A stretch of 64,000 nucleotides of DNA, taken from the NCBI RefSeq assembly GCF_001613005.1, contig NZ_BDBN01000023.1, positions 1 to 64,000 of the forward strand, read 5' to 3'. The first letter of the stretch is position 1. Every line of letters starts with the position of its first letter. The notes below the pieces were generated by a model, which searched no databases, had not been told where the DNA came from, and saw only the letters and a program-made list of their open reading frames with translations. Below are positions 37,492 through 47,415 of this stretch, piece by piece. Made by a program: the position numbers and the translations under genes. Source of the stretch: Nocardia nova NBRC 15556 (GTDB lineage: Bacteria > Actinomycetota > Actinomycetes > Mycobacteriales > Mycobacteriaceae).

Positions 37492-38755
37492 CGGGCGTTT
37501 CGGGTAATGCGCTCGCGTTCGTGCCGAAGCGAATTCCCTTGGCCTCCTTGCCGATCAGGGTCAGAAAGGCCACCGCGATCAGCACCGGCACGATGGTGAC
37601 GGCCAGCGCGAACGGATATCCGTGGCTTTCGGCCACCCGCTCCTGGATCGGCAGATTGAGCGAGGCGAGCAGATTGCCCAGCTGGTAGGTCACGCCCGGA
37701 TAGAAGCCGCGGATAGCGTCGGGCGACAGTTCGGTCAGATGTGCCGGGATGACACCCCAGGCGCCCTGCACGACCAGCTGCATCAGGAACGATCCCAGGC
37801 ACAGCATGGCCGCGGTCGTCGAATACGCGAACAGCGGCACGATCGGCAGTCCGAGCAGTGCGCAGAAGATGATGGTGTAGCGGCGACCGTACTTCTGCGA
37901 CAGGCTGCCGAACACCAGACCACCGATGATGGCGCCGATGTTGTACACCACCGCAATCCATTTCGCGGTCGCCGAGGACAACCCGGCGCCGCCGTTGTCG
38001 ACCGCGGACAAGAAGGTCGGGTAGACGTCCTGGGTGCCGTGGCTCATCCAGTTGAACGCGGTCATCAGCAGGACGAGGTAGGCGAAGCGGCGGATCACGA
38101 CCGGGTTCATCACCACATCACGCAACGAGGTCTGGGTGAGCCGCATATGTTCGCGGCTGCTCTCCCACGCCTCCGATTCACCCACGCGAGTCCGGATCAC
38201 GAGGATGATCAGGGCCGGAATCACCGAGAGCGCGAACAGCCAGCGCCAGGACAGGCCGAGCCAGTTCATCACCAGCAGTGAGGCCAGCGAGGCGAGCAGG
38301 TAGCCGAACGAGTAGCCCTCCTGCAGGAGGCCGGAGAAGAAGCCGCGCCGTTCGGCGGGGATCTTCTCCATCGCCAGCGCCGCGCCGAGGCCCCATTCCC
38401 CACCCATGCCGATGCCGTAGAGCAACCGAAGTATCAGCAGCACAGTGAAATTCGGTGCGAAGGCGCACAGGAACCCGATCACCGAGTAGAACGCGACGTC
38501 GACCATCAGCGGAATACGCCGGCCCACCCGGTCGGCCCACAGACCGAACAGCAGCGCGCCCACCGGACGCATGATCAGCGTCGCCGTAGTGATGAACGCG
38601 ACGTCGGATTTCGGCATATCGAAGGAAGCGGCGATATCGGCATAGACGAAGACGACCAGAAAGAAGTCGAAAGCGTCCATCGTCCAGCCCAGTTGGGCCG
38701 CGATGAACGAATTGCGCTGATCGGGAGTGAGACGTTGCCTGCCGGCGACTGTCAT
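37481..38755 (-). CDS. MFS transporter, carboxylate/sialate-porter type
   Basis: A 424-residue twelve-helix MFS protein. [16 protein letters not shown] in helix 1 and [14 protein letters not shown] in loop 2-3 are typical of the lactate/pyruvate and sialic-acid carrier group; [19 protein letters not shown] is the helix-5 motif. Exact substrate unknown. AGGAACA lies upstream of the ATG. It interrupts the ESX-4 locus between eccB and mycP, a position held by no transporter in M. tuberculosis, so it looks like an insertion. Confidence 0.83.
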   Translation of the reverse strand: MTVAGRQRLTPDQRNSFIAAQLGWTMDAFDFFLVVFVYADIAASFDMPKSDVAFITTATLIMRPVGALLFGLWADRVGRRIPLMVDVAFYSVIGFLCAFAPNFTVLLILRLLYGIGMGGEWGLGAALAMEKIPAERRGFFSGLLQEGYSFGYLLASLASLLVMNWLGLSWRWLFALSVIPALIILVIRTRVGESEAWESSREHMRLTQTSLRDVVMNPVVIRRFAYLVLLMTAFNWMSHGTQDVYPTFLSAVDNGGAGLSSATAKWIAVVYNIGAIIGGLVFGSLSQKYGRRYTIIFCALLGLPIVPLFAYSTTAAMLCLGSFLMQLVVQGAWGVIPAHLTELSPDAIRGFYPGVTYQLGNLLASLNLPIQERVAESHGYPFALAVTIVPVLIAVAFLTLIGKEAKGIRFGTNASALPETPARQ

Positions 38756-38955
38756 GGCTGTTCCTGCCCCTCGTGCGACGACCCGCGACGGCCGTACCGC
38801 TGGACCGCCGCTGTCAGAAATACTGAGTCATCCCCGGGCGGCCCGTGTCGATCTTGGGCGGATTCACCCGCGCCGACCAGGGCATATCGCCTATAACGGA
38901 CGAATCGATGGCGCGCGCACCGATGAATCCGGTCGCCGTGCCTCGTCGCACCATC

Positions 38956-39507
38956 ATGGACACCATGCAGACGACCAACCTCGCCGAACTGTACGAGCTG
39001 GATCCGCTGGACTGGTCCGCCGTCGTGGCCGGTCTGGACGCCGGATTCCCGCAGGCGCCCGGTACGGGCGGCCCCGATCGCCACACCTGCTGGCTGGCCA
39101 CGATCGATCCTGACGGCAGTCCGCATATGACCGCGGTGGGCGCGCTCTGGGTCGACGGTGCGTTCTGGTTCGAAACCGGCCCGCGAACACGCAAGGCCCG
39201 CAACATCTCTCGCGATCCGCGCTGCACGCTCGGCGTGGCATTGGATACCTTCGACCTCAGTGTGAACGGCACCGCCGAACGCGTCACCGACCCGGCGACG
39301 GTGGCACAGCGGGTCGCCGACTGGGCCGGCGAGGGATGGCCGTGCCGGGTCGACGAGTCGGGCACGGCCCTGACCGCCGATTTCAGCGCGCCGTCGGCCG
39401 GCCCGCCGCCCTGGTACGTCTACCGCATCGCGGTGCGCGCGGCGACGGCGCTGTCGACCGTCGAACCGGGCGGCGCGACGCGCTGGCGGTTCGACGAGCC
39501 GCGCTGA
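38956..39507 (+). CDS. Pyridoxamine-5'-phosphate-oxidase-fold protein
   Basis: A 183-residue protein of the split-barrel flavin/F420-binding family: HTCWLATIDPDGSPHMTAVGALWVDG, the TGPRTRKARNISRDPRCTLGV strand-turn and YVYRIAVRAATA. Substrate and cofactor are not clear. The start is uncertain (ATG 38956 or 38965; the frame is open to 38845). It sits between the MFS gene and mycP, in opposite orientation to both. Confidence 0.78.
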   Translation: MDTMQTTNLAELYELDPLDWSAVVAGLDAGFPQAPGTGGPDRHTCWLATIDPDGSPHMTAVGALWVDGAFWFETGPRTRKARNISRDPRCTLGVALDTFDLSVNGTAERVTDPATVAQRVADWAGEGWPCRVDESGTALTADFSAPSAGPPPWYVYRIAVRAATALSTVEPGGATRWRFDEPR

Positions 39508-39510
39508 ACC

Positions 39511-40926
39511 TCACTCGCCGCGATCACCGAAGCGGCGGCGCAGCGGGAACGAGGCGAGATATCCGAGCACGGCGAGCACGGCGATGACACCGGTTCCGAT
39601 CAGCGCCACATTGCGGGAGGTGTGGTCGGGGGCCGGGGGAGTGGTCGGCACCGGCAGTTGCCAGCTCTTGGCGGCACTGGGTCGCTTGGGCGGCAACGAG
39701 TTCGGGACCTGTGCGGTGAGCGCGGCCACCGGGTCGACCGCGCCGTATCCGACATACGGGTTCCACCCCTCGGCGGGTGCGTGGGCGGTGGCCTCGATCC
39801 GCTTGATGACGTCGAGCGCGCTCAGTTCCGGGTAGCGGGCACGGACGAGCGCGGCCACCCCCGCGACATACGGTGAGGCGAAACTGGTTCCGGAGATCGG
39901 CTCGGCCTTGCCCTGCTGATCCACCTTCGCGACGGCGGTCCCCTTGCTGCGCGGATCGTCCCAGTGCGGGTCGAGCGAGGTCAGATTCTCACCCGGTGCC
40001 GCGACGCCGACCCACGGGCCCGGCACGGTGAACTTCGAGGGCTGGCCGTTGTCGTCGATCGAGCCCACCGGCAGCACATAGTCGTCCCACCGCGCGGGCG
40101 AGACGTTCAGATCGACCTTCGTCCACGGATCCGCACTCGGATCCAGCGGATCGATGACCGGGTTGGTCCCCTTGCACTTGTCGTTGTTACCCGCGGCCGT
40201 GACGACCACGACGTTCTTCTCGACGGCGGCGTAATGTACCGCGGCGCCGAGGTCGTCGTCGGGAATCGCCCCGGCCTGGCAGGCCACCTCGGACATGTTG
40301 ATCACCGTCGCGCCCATATCGGCCGCCCGGCGCACCGCCTGCGCCAGGGTGTGGGTGGTGCCGTACCCCTCGGGCATGGCGTCGGGCCCCTTGTCACGGC
40401 CGGCGCCCTTCTTCTGGAAATAGCTCGAGGTCTGCCGGATGCTCAGGATCTGCGCCTGCGGCGCGACTCCCGAAAAACCTTGTCCCGCAATCTGAGTCGC
40501 GGCGATGATGCCCGCTACGAAGGTTCCGTGCGCATCGCAGTCGTCGGTGCCGTCGCCGGCCGAGACGTAGTCGCCGCCCGGGATGATGCCCGGCAGCCGG
40601 GGATGACGCATCACGCCGGTGTCGATCACCGCTACCAATTGCCCTGCGCCCCTGCTGAACTGCCAGGCCTTGTCCAGTTCCAGACTGCGCTGCGCGGTCG
40701 GCACGGTCGGGCCGTCACCGCCGGTGCTCGTGCTGGCACAGGGTGAATTCGCCGGCTGCTCGGTGGCATCCGGCGGCGCCGGGTTACCGCCGGACGGCAG
40801 CGCACCCGGGTTCACCACCGGTTTGTCCGCGGTCGCGGCGCCCGCGCCGGTCGAGGCGCTCAGCCCCAGCACCGCGACGACCGCCGCGACTCGAATTGCT
40901 CTGCGCCCGAACATTTTCGGATTCAT
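39511..40926 (-). CDS. mycP: Mycosin serine protease MycP (ESX-4-like locus)
   Basis: A 471-residue mycosin with a signal peptide (1-31), triad D102 (VAVIDTGV), H133 (DAHGTFVAG) and S348 (SGTSFASPY), oxyanion N247 and a C-terminal membrane helix with FPLRRRFG. The PWVGVAAPGENLTSLDP region is present. It follows eccD on the same strand after seven bases, the same pairing as in locus 1 but inverted relative to eccB and eccC, as for mycP4/eccD4 in M. tuberculosis. Confidence 0.93.
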   Translation of the reverse strand: MNPKMFGRRAIRVAAVVAVLGLSASTGAGAATADKPVVNPGALPSGGNPAPPDATEQPANSPCASTSTGGDGPTVPTAQRSLELDKAWQFSRGAGQLVAVIDTGVMRHPRLPGIIPGGDYVSAGDGTDDCDAHGTFVAGIIAATQIAGQGFSGVAPQAQILSIRQTSSYFQKKGAGRDKGPDAMPEGYGTTHTLAQAVRRAADMGATVINMSEVACQAGAIPDDDLGAAVHYAAVEKNVVVVTAAGNNDKCKGTNPVIDPLDPSADPWTKVDLNVSPARWDDYVLPVGSIDDNGQPSKFTVPGPWVGVAAPGENLTSLDPHWDDPRSKGTAVAKVDQQGKAEPISGTSFASPYVAGVAALVRARYPELSALDVIKRIEATAHAPAEGWNPYVGYGAVDPVAALTAQVPNSLPPKRPSAAKSWQLPVPTTPPAPDHTSRNVALIGTGVIAVLAVLGYLASFPLRRRFGDRGE

Positions 40927-40933
40927 GCGCGGC

Positions 40934-42400
40934 TCAGAGCGATCGAACGAGCGTGTACAGCTCGGCTACCCAGAACACCAGCGGCAGGACGGCGGCGACG
41001 AACCCGTACTCCAGCAGCTCCACCGCGCGGCGCATCGGCGGCGTCGCCGACTGGTTCGGCACGATGGTGCCCAGGATCAGCGCGGCGATGAGCATCACCA
41101 TGGCGGCGCCGAACACCGCGAGCGGCTGTTCCACCACGAAGGCCGCGCCGACCGTCATGATCAGCAGGATGGCCGCACCGCCGGCGAGCAGCACCACCGC
41201 CAGCTCGGCGCTGACGTAGGTGCGGCTGCGGAACATCAGCACCACCGCGCAGACCAGCGCCAGCGCGATGCCGGGCCAATAGGGGCTGTCCGCGGACGGA
41301 TCGGTCGAGGCGAGCGCTCCGATCACGGTCACCAGCGTGGTCGCGCCGACGAGGCCGGCCAGATACATCCGCGCGCGTTCGGATTTCGTGCGCAGCACGT
41401 CCATCGTGGGCAGCGCGCGGTGGTCGTCGGGATCGTCCTCGGTGGGATCGATCGGGGTGCCGGGCGAAGGCACCGGCGGCAGCGGCAGTTTCGCCAGCAG
41501 CATCGACACTCGCGGTGCCAGCGACAGGGCGCCGAGCGCGAGCGCGGCGGCGACCGCGCCGACGGCCTTGACCGGCTGCGAGGTGAGCAGGCCGACCAGC
41601 GCGGCGGGAATGGCGAAGACGGAAAGTGTTGTGGCGCCGATGAACAGGGCCAGACCGACCCCGCTGACCCGCCAGGCCAGCAGTGCCGTCGCGCCGACGA
41701 GTACCGAGCCGAGCAGCAGATTCGCCCAGCCGTAATGGTCGGGCACGATCAACATGCCCGCGGCGAACGCGCTCGGCAGCGCACAGCCGCCGAGAACCAG
41801 CGCGGAGGCGGTGTCGCCGTACATGCGGCTCATCACCGTGCCGGCCACCACCAGCAGAATCGTCAGCACCGCGGCGATGGCCCCGGTGATCCAGCCCGCC
41901 ATCGCATCCGGCGCGGCCAGCAGACCGGTGCATCCGGCGAGCATCGTCAGCACCGCGATGATCGATCCGGTGATCCGCGCGACCTGCGGCGACCAGCTGC
42001 GGAAATGGTCGGTGTCGGCGATCGCGACGTTGTACATGATGTCGTCGAACAGCGGACTGGGCGCGACGTGATCGGCGCTTTCCAGCATGAGCAGCTCGCC
42101 GTCGCGCACCCCCTGCTCGCCCAGGCTGAGCGAATTGGAGAACGGCGGCTGCCCGATACGCGCCAGCACCCATTCGGCCGGCTGGAACTGTTCGCCGCTG
42201 TTGTCGAAATCGTTGGTGCGGCTGTGTTGCGCCACCATGTCGACCACGCTCGGAATGACCAGTGCGACCGGAACGTCGACCGGAATCGCCATATCGACCT
42301 GCGTGTGCTTGGCCAGAATTGTCACCCGCGCCAGATCGGGCGCCCGGACGATTCCGCGGCTCGAATCCTCTTCGATATGGTCCAGTCGCGCGTGCGTCAC
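40934..42400 (-). CDS. eccD: ESX integral membrane component EccD (ESX-4-like locus)
   Basis: A 488-residue EccD: a ubiquitin-like domain (about 20-110, DLARVTILAKHTQVDMAIP, DGELLMLESA), eleven hydrophobic helices and the cytoplasmic GTPIDPTEDDP loop. GTG 42400 follows GGGGGA; the frame runs 33 codons further upstream, into the eccC promoter region, and that part does not look coding. Length matches EccD of locus 1 to within one residue. Confidence 0.92.
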   Translation of the reverse strand: MTHARLDHIEEDSSRGIVRAPDLARVTILAKHTQVDMAIPVDVPVALVIPSVVDMVAQHSRTNDFDNSGEQFQPAEWVLARIGQPPFSNSLSLGEQGVRDGELLMLESADHVAPSPLFDDIMYNVAIADTDHFRSWSPQVARITGSIIAVLTMLAGCTGLLAAPDAMAGWITGAIAAVLTILLVVAGTVMSRMYGDTASALVLGGCALPSAFAAGMLIVPDHYGWANLLLGSVLVGATALLAWRVSGVGLALFIGATTLSVFAIPAALVGLLTSQPVKAVGAVAAALALGALSLAPRVSMLLAKLPLPPVPSPGTPIDPTEDDPDDHRALPTMDVLRTKSERARMYLAGLVGATTLVTVIGALASTDPSADSPYWPGIALALVCAVVLMFRSRTYVSAELAVVLLAGGAAILLIMTVGAAFVVEQPLAVFGAAMVMLIAALILGTIVPNQSATPPMRRAVELLEYGFVAAVLPLVFWVAELYTLVRSL

Positions 42401-42559
42401 GCTTCCCCCAACTCCGTCTCTACCAGGTGTTTCAGCATGCGCTCCGGTTTGCGGTCGCGCGGCCGATCCGTGCAGAATGCTGGTCGAACTGTACGACATG
42501 TCGGCCGCTGCCTCTACACTGAGTCCGCAGTACAGCCGCCGAAGGGGGATCTTCCGTCG
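42401..42559. promoter_or_regulatory. eccD-eccC divergent promoter region
   Basis: A 159-bp region. GTCG-N7-CGAC (42483-42497) surrounds the GAACTGTAC element shared with the eccB upstream region; TACACT (42515-42520) could be the eccC -10 box. Regulatory role inferred. Confidence 0.3.
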
Positions 42560-45500
42560 ATGAGCACTGTCAGGTTCCAGCGTCGTGCGCGCCGGGAGGT
42601 TCCGAGGTCACCGGGCGGCGAAGTGACACTACAACCGCCGCCGGAGATTCCACGCGCGATACCTGGCAGTTTACTGGGCAAACTGATGCCCGTCGTGATG
42701 GTCGTCGGCATGGTCGGAATGATGGCCATCATGTTCACCCGCGGTGGAGGTATCGCCTCCAACCCGATGAGCATGATGTTCCCGATGATGATGGTCTTCT
42801 CCATGGTCGGCATGTTCGCCGGTCAGGGTGGTAAGGGGCAGAAGGCCGCCGAGGCCAACGAGGACCGCAAGGACTATCTGCGCTACCTGGACCAGGTCCG
42901 CAAGGACGTCGACGAAACCGCCTCCCAGCAGCGCGCGGCGGTCGAATGGAGCCATCCGGAACCGGGTTTGGTGTGGATGCTGGCCGGCACCAGCCGCATG
43001 TGGGAACGCCGTCCGGGGGACAAGGACTTCTGCCACGCGCGCATCGGCCTGGGCGGTCAGCGCCTGGCCACCCGGCTGGTCTCGCCGGAAACCGGCCCGG
43101 TCGAGGAGCTCGAGCCGATCGCGGCCGTATCGCTGCGTCGTTTCGTACGTACGCATTCCACGGTGCCGGACCTGCCCACCGCCATCGCGGTCAAGGGCTT
43201 CGCCACCATCCAGCTCAACGGTGACCGCGCCCAGGCGCGCGATATGACCCGCGCGATGTTGTTGCAGCTGTGCATGTTTCAGGCGCCGGACCAGGTGCTG
43301 GTCGCGGTGGTCTGCGGTCCCGACACCGCCGCCGAATGGGAGTGGACCAAATGGCTCCCGCACACCCAGCACCCGGATTCCCAGGACGGCGTGGGCACCG
43401 AGCGCATGGTCTACGGTTCCATCCGCGAACTCGCCGATGGCCTGAATCCTTTGCTGCACAACCGCGTTCGCTACTCCCGCAACCAGCCGGCCAATCAGAA
43501 TCTGGTCCACATCGTCATCATCGTCGACGGTGGTCTGCTCGAGGCCGAAGAGGATTCGCTGCGCGAATCCGGCTACGAGGGCGTCACCATCATCGATCTG
43601 TGCAGTTACGCTCCGCGCCTGGCGGTTTCGCGCGGCATTCAGATGGTCGTCGAGAACGGTGAATGCGTCGGCCGCGGCGCCACCGGCAACATGGAACGCT
43701 TCGCCCTCATCGACCGCATCAGCGCACGGCAGGCCGAACAGGTCGCGCGGCGGTTGGCGCCGTTCCGCGTGGCGGCCGTCCAGCGCGGTGGCGAATCCGT
43801 GGTCGAGGAGAACGCCGAGGTCATCAGTTCGTGGTCGCAACTCATGGGGCTCGGCGATATCGGCACCTTCAACCCGGAGAACGGGTGGAAGCCGCGGTAC
43901 GGCCGGGACCGGTTGCGCGTGCCGTTCGGTGTGGGCGCCGACGGCCTGCCGGTCTACCTCGATATCAAGGAGGCTGCCGAGAACGGTATGGGCCCGCACG
44001 GTCTGTGCATCGGCGCCACCGGTTCGGGCAAATCGGAATTCCTTCGCACACTAGTGCTTTCGCTGCTGGCGACGCATTCGCCCGACCAGCTGAACCTGGT
44101 GCTGGTCGACTTCAAGGGTGGTGCGACCTTCCTCGGCCTGGAGGGCGTTCCACACGTCGCGGCCGTGATCACCAACCTCGAGGAAGAGGCCGATCTCGTC
44201 GATCGTATGAAGGACGCGCTGGCCGGTGAGATGAACCGCCGTCAGGAGGTCCTGCGGCAGGCCGGCAACTTCGCCAACGTCTCCGAATACGAGAAGGCAC
44301 GCGCGGCCGGCGCCGACCTGGATCCGCTGCCCGCCCTGTTCGTGGTGCTCGACGAGTTCTCCGAATTGCTCAGTCAGCACCCGGATTTCGCCGAACTGTT
44401 CGTGATGATCGGCCGTCTGGGCCGGTCGCTGCACGTGCATCTGCTGCTCGCCTCGCAGCGTTTGGAAGAGGGCAAGCTCAAGGGCCTGGAATCACATCTG
44501 TCCTATCGCATCGGCCTGAAGACGTTCTCGGCCAACGAATCTCGTCAGGTTCTCGGTGTGCCCGATGCCTACAATCTGCCGAACAGTCCCGGTGGCGGAT
44601 ATCTGAAGTCGGACTCCGGTGAGATTCAGCGCTTCCAGGCCTCCTATGTTTCCGGGGCGTATGTGGGTGGTGGCGCTCAGCGTGAGGTCACCCAGGCCGG
44701 CATCGTCGGTGGCGAAATCGATATCAACGCCAGGCCTTTCGTCGCCGGCCATGTGGCCTTCCGCAAGAGCGACCGAATTCCGTTGCCGCCCGAGCCCAGT
44801 GCGGTCGAAGAGGTGCAGCAGGACGAGAGCACCGAGAAGATCTCCAACCTCGGCATGCTGGTCTCGCGCATCCAGGGCCACGGTCGCACCGCCCACGAGA
44901 TCTGGCTGCCGCCGCTCGACGCGGCGCCGACCCTCGATCAGCTCATTCCGCGCTCGATCCTCACCGGCGAATACAACCCGGTCGCGAGCCTGCGCACCGC
45001 GATCGGCATCGTCGACCGGCCGTACGACCAGCGCCGCGATCCGATGGTGGTCGACCTGTCCGGCGCCCGCGGCAACGTCGCCGTCGTCGGTGGTCCACAG
45101 TCCGGTAAGTCCACGGCCCTGCGGTCGCTGGTCATGGGCATGTCGCTGACCCACACCGCCGAACAGGTTCAGTTCTACTGCCTCGACTTCGGTGGTGGCA
45201 CCCTGTCGGGCCTGGAGGGCCTGCCGCACGTCGGTTCCGTCGCGGGCCGCCTGGATGTGGACAAGGTGCGCCGCACCATCTCGGAGATGACGACCATCGT
45301 CCGTCAGCGCGAAATGCGGTTCCGCCAACTCGGTATCGAGTCGATGGCCGACTTCCGTCGCCTGCGCGGCACCGACCCGGCGAGCAGTCCCGCCGCGGCC
45401 GGCGCCCACGAAGACCCCTTCGGTGACGTCTTCCTGGTCGTCGACGGCTTCGGCTCCATTCGCCAGGATTTCGATTCGCTCGAACAGCCGATCATGAACC

Positions 45501-46606
45501 TTGCGACGCAAGGTCTTTCGTACGGTGTGCACATCGTGATCGCGCTGAACCGCTGGGCGGAAGCGCGGCCCGCCCTCAAAGACCAGATCGGCACCCGCAT
45601 CGAACTGCGCCTCGGCGACCCGATGGATTCCGATCTCGGCCGCAAGGTGGCCTCGCTGGTACCGCAGGGCCGTCCGGGCCGCGGTATGACCCCCGACGCG
45701 CTGCATATGCTCACGGCACTGCCTCGTGTGGACGGGAATTCGAATCCCGAGACCCTCGGCGCCGGTGTCGCCGATGCCGTGCAACGCTTGATCGCCTCGA
45801 CCCCGGGCCGGCCGGCGCCGCGCGTGCGCATGCTCCCCGAAGTCCTCAACCGCGACGAGCTGGTACACAACGTTCTCGGTGGCTGGCCGGGCGCGGTGGA
45901 TCAGTACACGCGGTGCGTGCAGATCCCGATCGGCCTCAACGAATCCGAGCTCGCGCCGGTCTTCCTCAACATGGCCGAGCAACCGCACGTACTGATCTTC
46001 GGCGACACCGAATGCGGTAAGACGAATGTGCTGCGCAACATCATCCTGAACATCGTCGCCTCGAATACGCCGGAGAATGCCAAGCTGATCATCGGTGACT
46101 ACCGCCGGACGCTGCTCGGAGTGGTCGAGGGCCGCCATGTCGCGGGATATGCGCCGTCGGCGGAGATGCTGGACACGATGATGCGCGACTTGGTCGGTGT
46201 GCTGAAGGCACGCATGCCCGGCCCCGACATCACCCAGCAGCAGTTGCGTGAGCGGTCGTGGTGGTCGGGCCCCGAGGTCTACGTCATCGTCGACGACTAC
46301 GACCTGGTGTCCACTCCGTCGGGCAACCCGCTGTCGATCCTCACCGAATATCTCGCGCAGGCCAAGGACATCGGCTTCCACCTGATCATCGCCCGGCGCT
46401 CGGGTGGTGCGTCACGAGCGCTGTACGAGCCGCTGATCGGCCGGATGAAGGATATCGGCACCATCGGCCTGCTGATGAGCGGCAACCGCGACGAGGGCGC
46501 GCTGCTCGGCAACGTCAGGCTCAGCGAAATGCCGCCCGGCCGCGGCACATTGGTCGCCCGTTCCGGAAACAGCCTGATCCAGACCGCCTGGACCCCGGCA
46601 CCCTGA
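42560..46606 (+). CDS. eccC: ESX motor ATPase EccC, single chain (ESX-4-like locus)
   Basis: A 1348-residue EccC. The N-terminus (PGGEVTLQPPPEIPRAIP, then Met-rich membrane helices at about 38-92) closely parallels EccC of locus 1. Walker A motifs are GATGSGKS near 485, GGPQSGKS near 844 and GDTECGKT near 1148; Walker B counterparts are FVVLDEF, FLVVDGF and YVIVDDY. ATG 42560 opens the MSTVRFQRRARR sequence; the frame is open for a further 647 codons but those overlap mycP and eccD on the other strand. The two WXG100 genes downstream are its likely cargo. Confidence 0.95.
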   Translation: MSTVRFQRRARREVPRSPGGEVTLQPPPEIPRAIPGSLLGKLMPVVMVVGMVGMMAIMFTRGGGIASNPMSMMFPMMMVFSMVGMFAGQGGKGQKAAEANEDRKDYLRYLDQVRKDVDETASQQRAAVEWSHPEPGLVWMLAGTSRMWERRPGDKDFCHARIGLGGQRLATRLVSPETGPVEELEPIAAVSLRRFVRTHSTVPDLPTAIAVKGFATIQLNGDRAQARDMTRAMLLQLCMFQAPDQVLVAVVCGPDTAAEWEWTKWLPHTQHPDSQDGVGTERMVYGSIRELADGLNPLLHNRVRYSRNQPANQNLVHIVIIVDGGLLEAEEDSLRESGYEGVTIIDLCSYAPRLAVSRGIQMVVENGECVGRGATGNMERFALIDRISARQAEQVARRLAPFRVAAVQRGGESVVEENAEVISSWSQLMGLGDIGTFNPENGWKPRYGRDRLRVPFGVGADGLPVYLDIKEAAENGMGPHGLCIGATGSGKSEFLRTLVLSLLATHSPDQLNLVLVDFKGGATFLGLEGVPHVAAVITNLEEEADLVDRMKDALAGEMNRRQEVLRQAGNFANVSEYEKARAAGADLDPLPALFVVLDEFSELLSQHPDFAELFVMIGRLGRSLHVHLLLASQRLEEGKLKGLESHLSYRIGLKTFSANESRQVLGVPDAYNLPNSPGGGYLKSDSGEIQRFQASYVSGAYVGGGAQREVTQAGIVGGEIDINARPFVAGHVAFRKSDRIPLPPEPSAVEEVQQDESTEKISNLGMLVSRIQGHGRTAHEIWLPPLDAAPTLDQLIPRSILTGEYNPVASLRTAIGIVDRPYDQRRDPMVVDLSGARGNVAVVGGPQSGKSTALRSLVMGMSLTHTAEQVQFYCLDFGGGTLSGLEGLPHVGSVAGRLDVDKVRRTISEMTTIVRQREMRFRQLGIESMADFRRLRGTDPASSPAAAGAHEDPFGDVFLVVDGFGSIRQDFDSLEQPIMNLATQGLSYGVHIVIALNRWAEARPALKDQIGTRIELRLGDPMDSDLGRKVASLVPQGRPGRGMTPDALHMLTALPRVDGNSNPETLGAGVADAVQRLIASTPGRPAPRVRMLPEVLNRDELVHNVLGGWPGAVDQYTRCVQIPIGLNESELAPVFLNMAEQPHVLIFGDTECGKTNVLRNIILNIVASNTPENAKLIIGDYRRTLLGVVEGRHVAGYAPSAEMLDTMMRDLVGVLKARMPGPDITQQQLRERSWWSGPEVYVIVDDYDLVSTPSGNPLSILTEYLAQAKDIGFHLIIARRSGGASRALYEPLIGRMKDIGTIGLLMSGNRDEGALLGNVRLSEMPPGRGTLVARSGNSLIQTAWTPAP

Positions 46607-47042
46607 TGACGGGCACCGGCGCCTGTGTCGAAACCGCTGTGGCCGAGGTCATCACCGACGGCCACAGCGGAAAATCCGAAGGCGCTGGAAATTCCGCGCA
46701 GAAGATGGCAGGCTCAGAATCCGGACAGTGTGAACGTCTGATGCGCGATATCCAGCAGGACCGTCGCCCCAGGTACCACCGGCCGACAGAACAGGAACGC
46801 TCGGGGGCGCGATGCTCATCGCTGAGCGGGACCGACTGACGGCACACGGGCTGTTCAACACGAGAGGGGGAGGTGCAAGACATCCACACCGCAGGCATCC
46901 GAGCCATGCGATCGACTGTCGAACTGCGCCGATGCGCGGGACATGACGATGGAACCGAGGACGCCCGTCATGCGTCCAAACCACTAGCAGGATAAAGACC
47001 ATTCCTCGCCGCGGCCCGCGGTGACCGATAGAAGGAGCCACG
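46607..47042 (+). other. Gene-free interval between eccC and the WXG100 pair
   Basis: 436 bases with no credible ORF. The first part holds a perfect 11-bp hairpin, CCGCTGTGGCC (46634-46644) with GGCCACAGCGG (46660-46670), a likely end of eccC transcription although followed by A rather than T. The rest probably carries the esx promoter; GAAGGAG at 47032-47038 is the ribosome site. Nothing else is recognised. Confidence 0.5.
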
Positions 47043-47357
47043 ATGCCCTTTCACGCCGACGCCGAGCAGCTCGCGAGTTTCGTCCGCGAGATGCAAGACA
47101 AGCACGACCAGATCGGCCGCATGATTACCAACGCGCACAATCACGCGACCACTCTCCAGGGTCCTGCGTTCCAGGGTGGCGCCGGAACGGCCTTCCAGAA
47201 CACCTTCGATCAGTTCTTGACCTCGGCCAACAAGATGAACGAGGCGCTGATGCAGAATTCGCAGAATCTCGAGAGCGCCGGCAAGAAATATGCGGAGATG
47301 GAAGAGGGCAACTTGAGCACTCTTCAGAAGACCTCCGACAGCCTGAACTGGGCCTGA
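47043..47357 (+). CDS. WXG100-type ESX-4 substrate with F-Q-G turn (EsxT/EsxU position)
   Basis: A 104-residue helical-hairpin protein. The turn that should read W-x-G is F43-Q-G45, so the namesake Trp is replaced. The export motif YxxxE is intact (Y83-AEM-E87). It occupies the place of esxU/esxT next to eccC4 in mycobacteria and should dimerise with the product of the next gene. GAAGGAG precedes the ATG. Conservation of length, motif and pairing argues that it is functional. Confidence 0.88.
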   Translation: MPFHADAEQLASFVREMQDKHDQIGRMITNAHNHATTLQGPAFQGGAGTAFQNTFDQFLTSANKMNEALMQNSQNLESAGKKYAEMEEGNLSTLQKTSDSLNWA

Positions 47358-47415
47358 CCGACCCAGCTCGCTCGGCTCATCACATCATTCCTAGAAGACC
47401 CTAAGGAGAAGAACG

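Noticed and set aside
40619..42559. 647-codon upstream extension of eccC
   Set aside because: It overlaps mycP and eccD on the other strand, is composed of His/Arg/Gln-rich sequence, and the EccC family N-terminus starts at 42560.
46607..47042. Hidden small gene in the eccC-esx gap
   Set aside because: Frames here are short, lack ribosome sites and do not resemble WXG100 or other ESX proteins.
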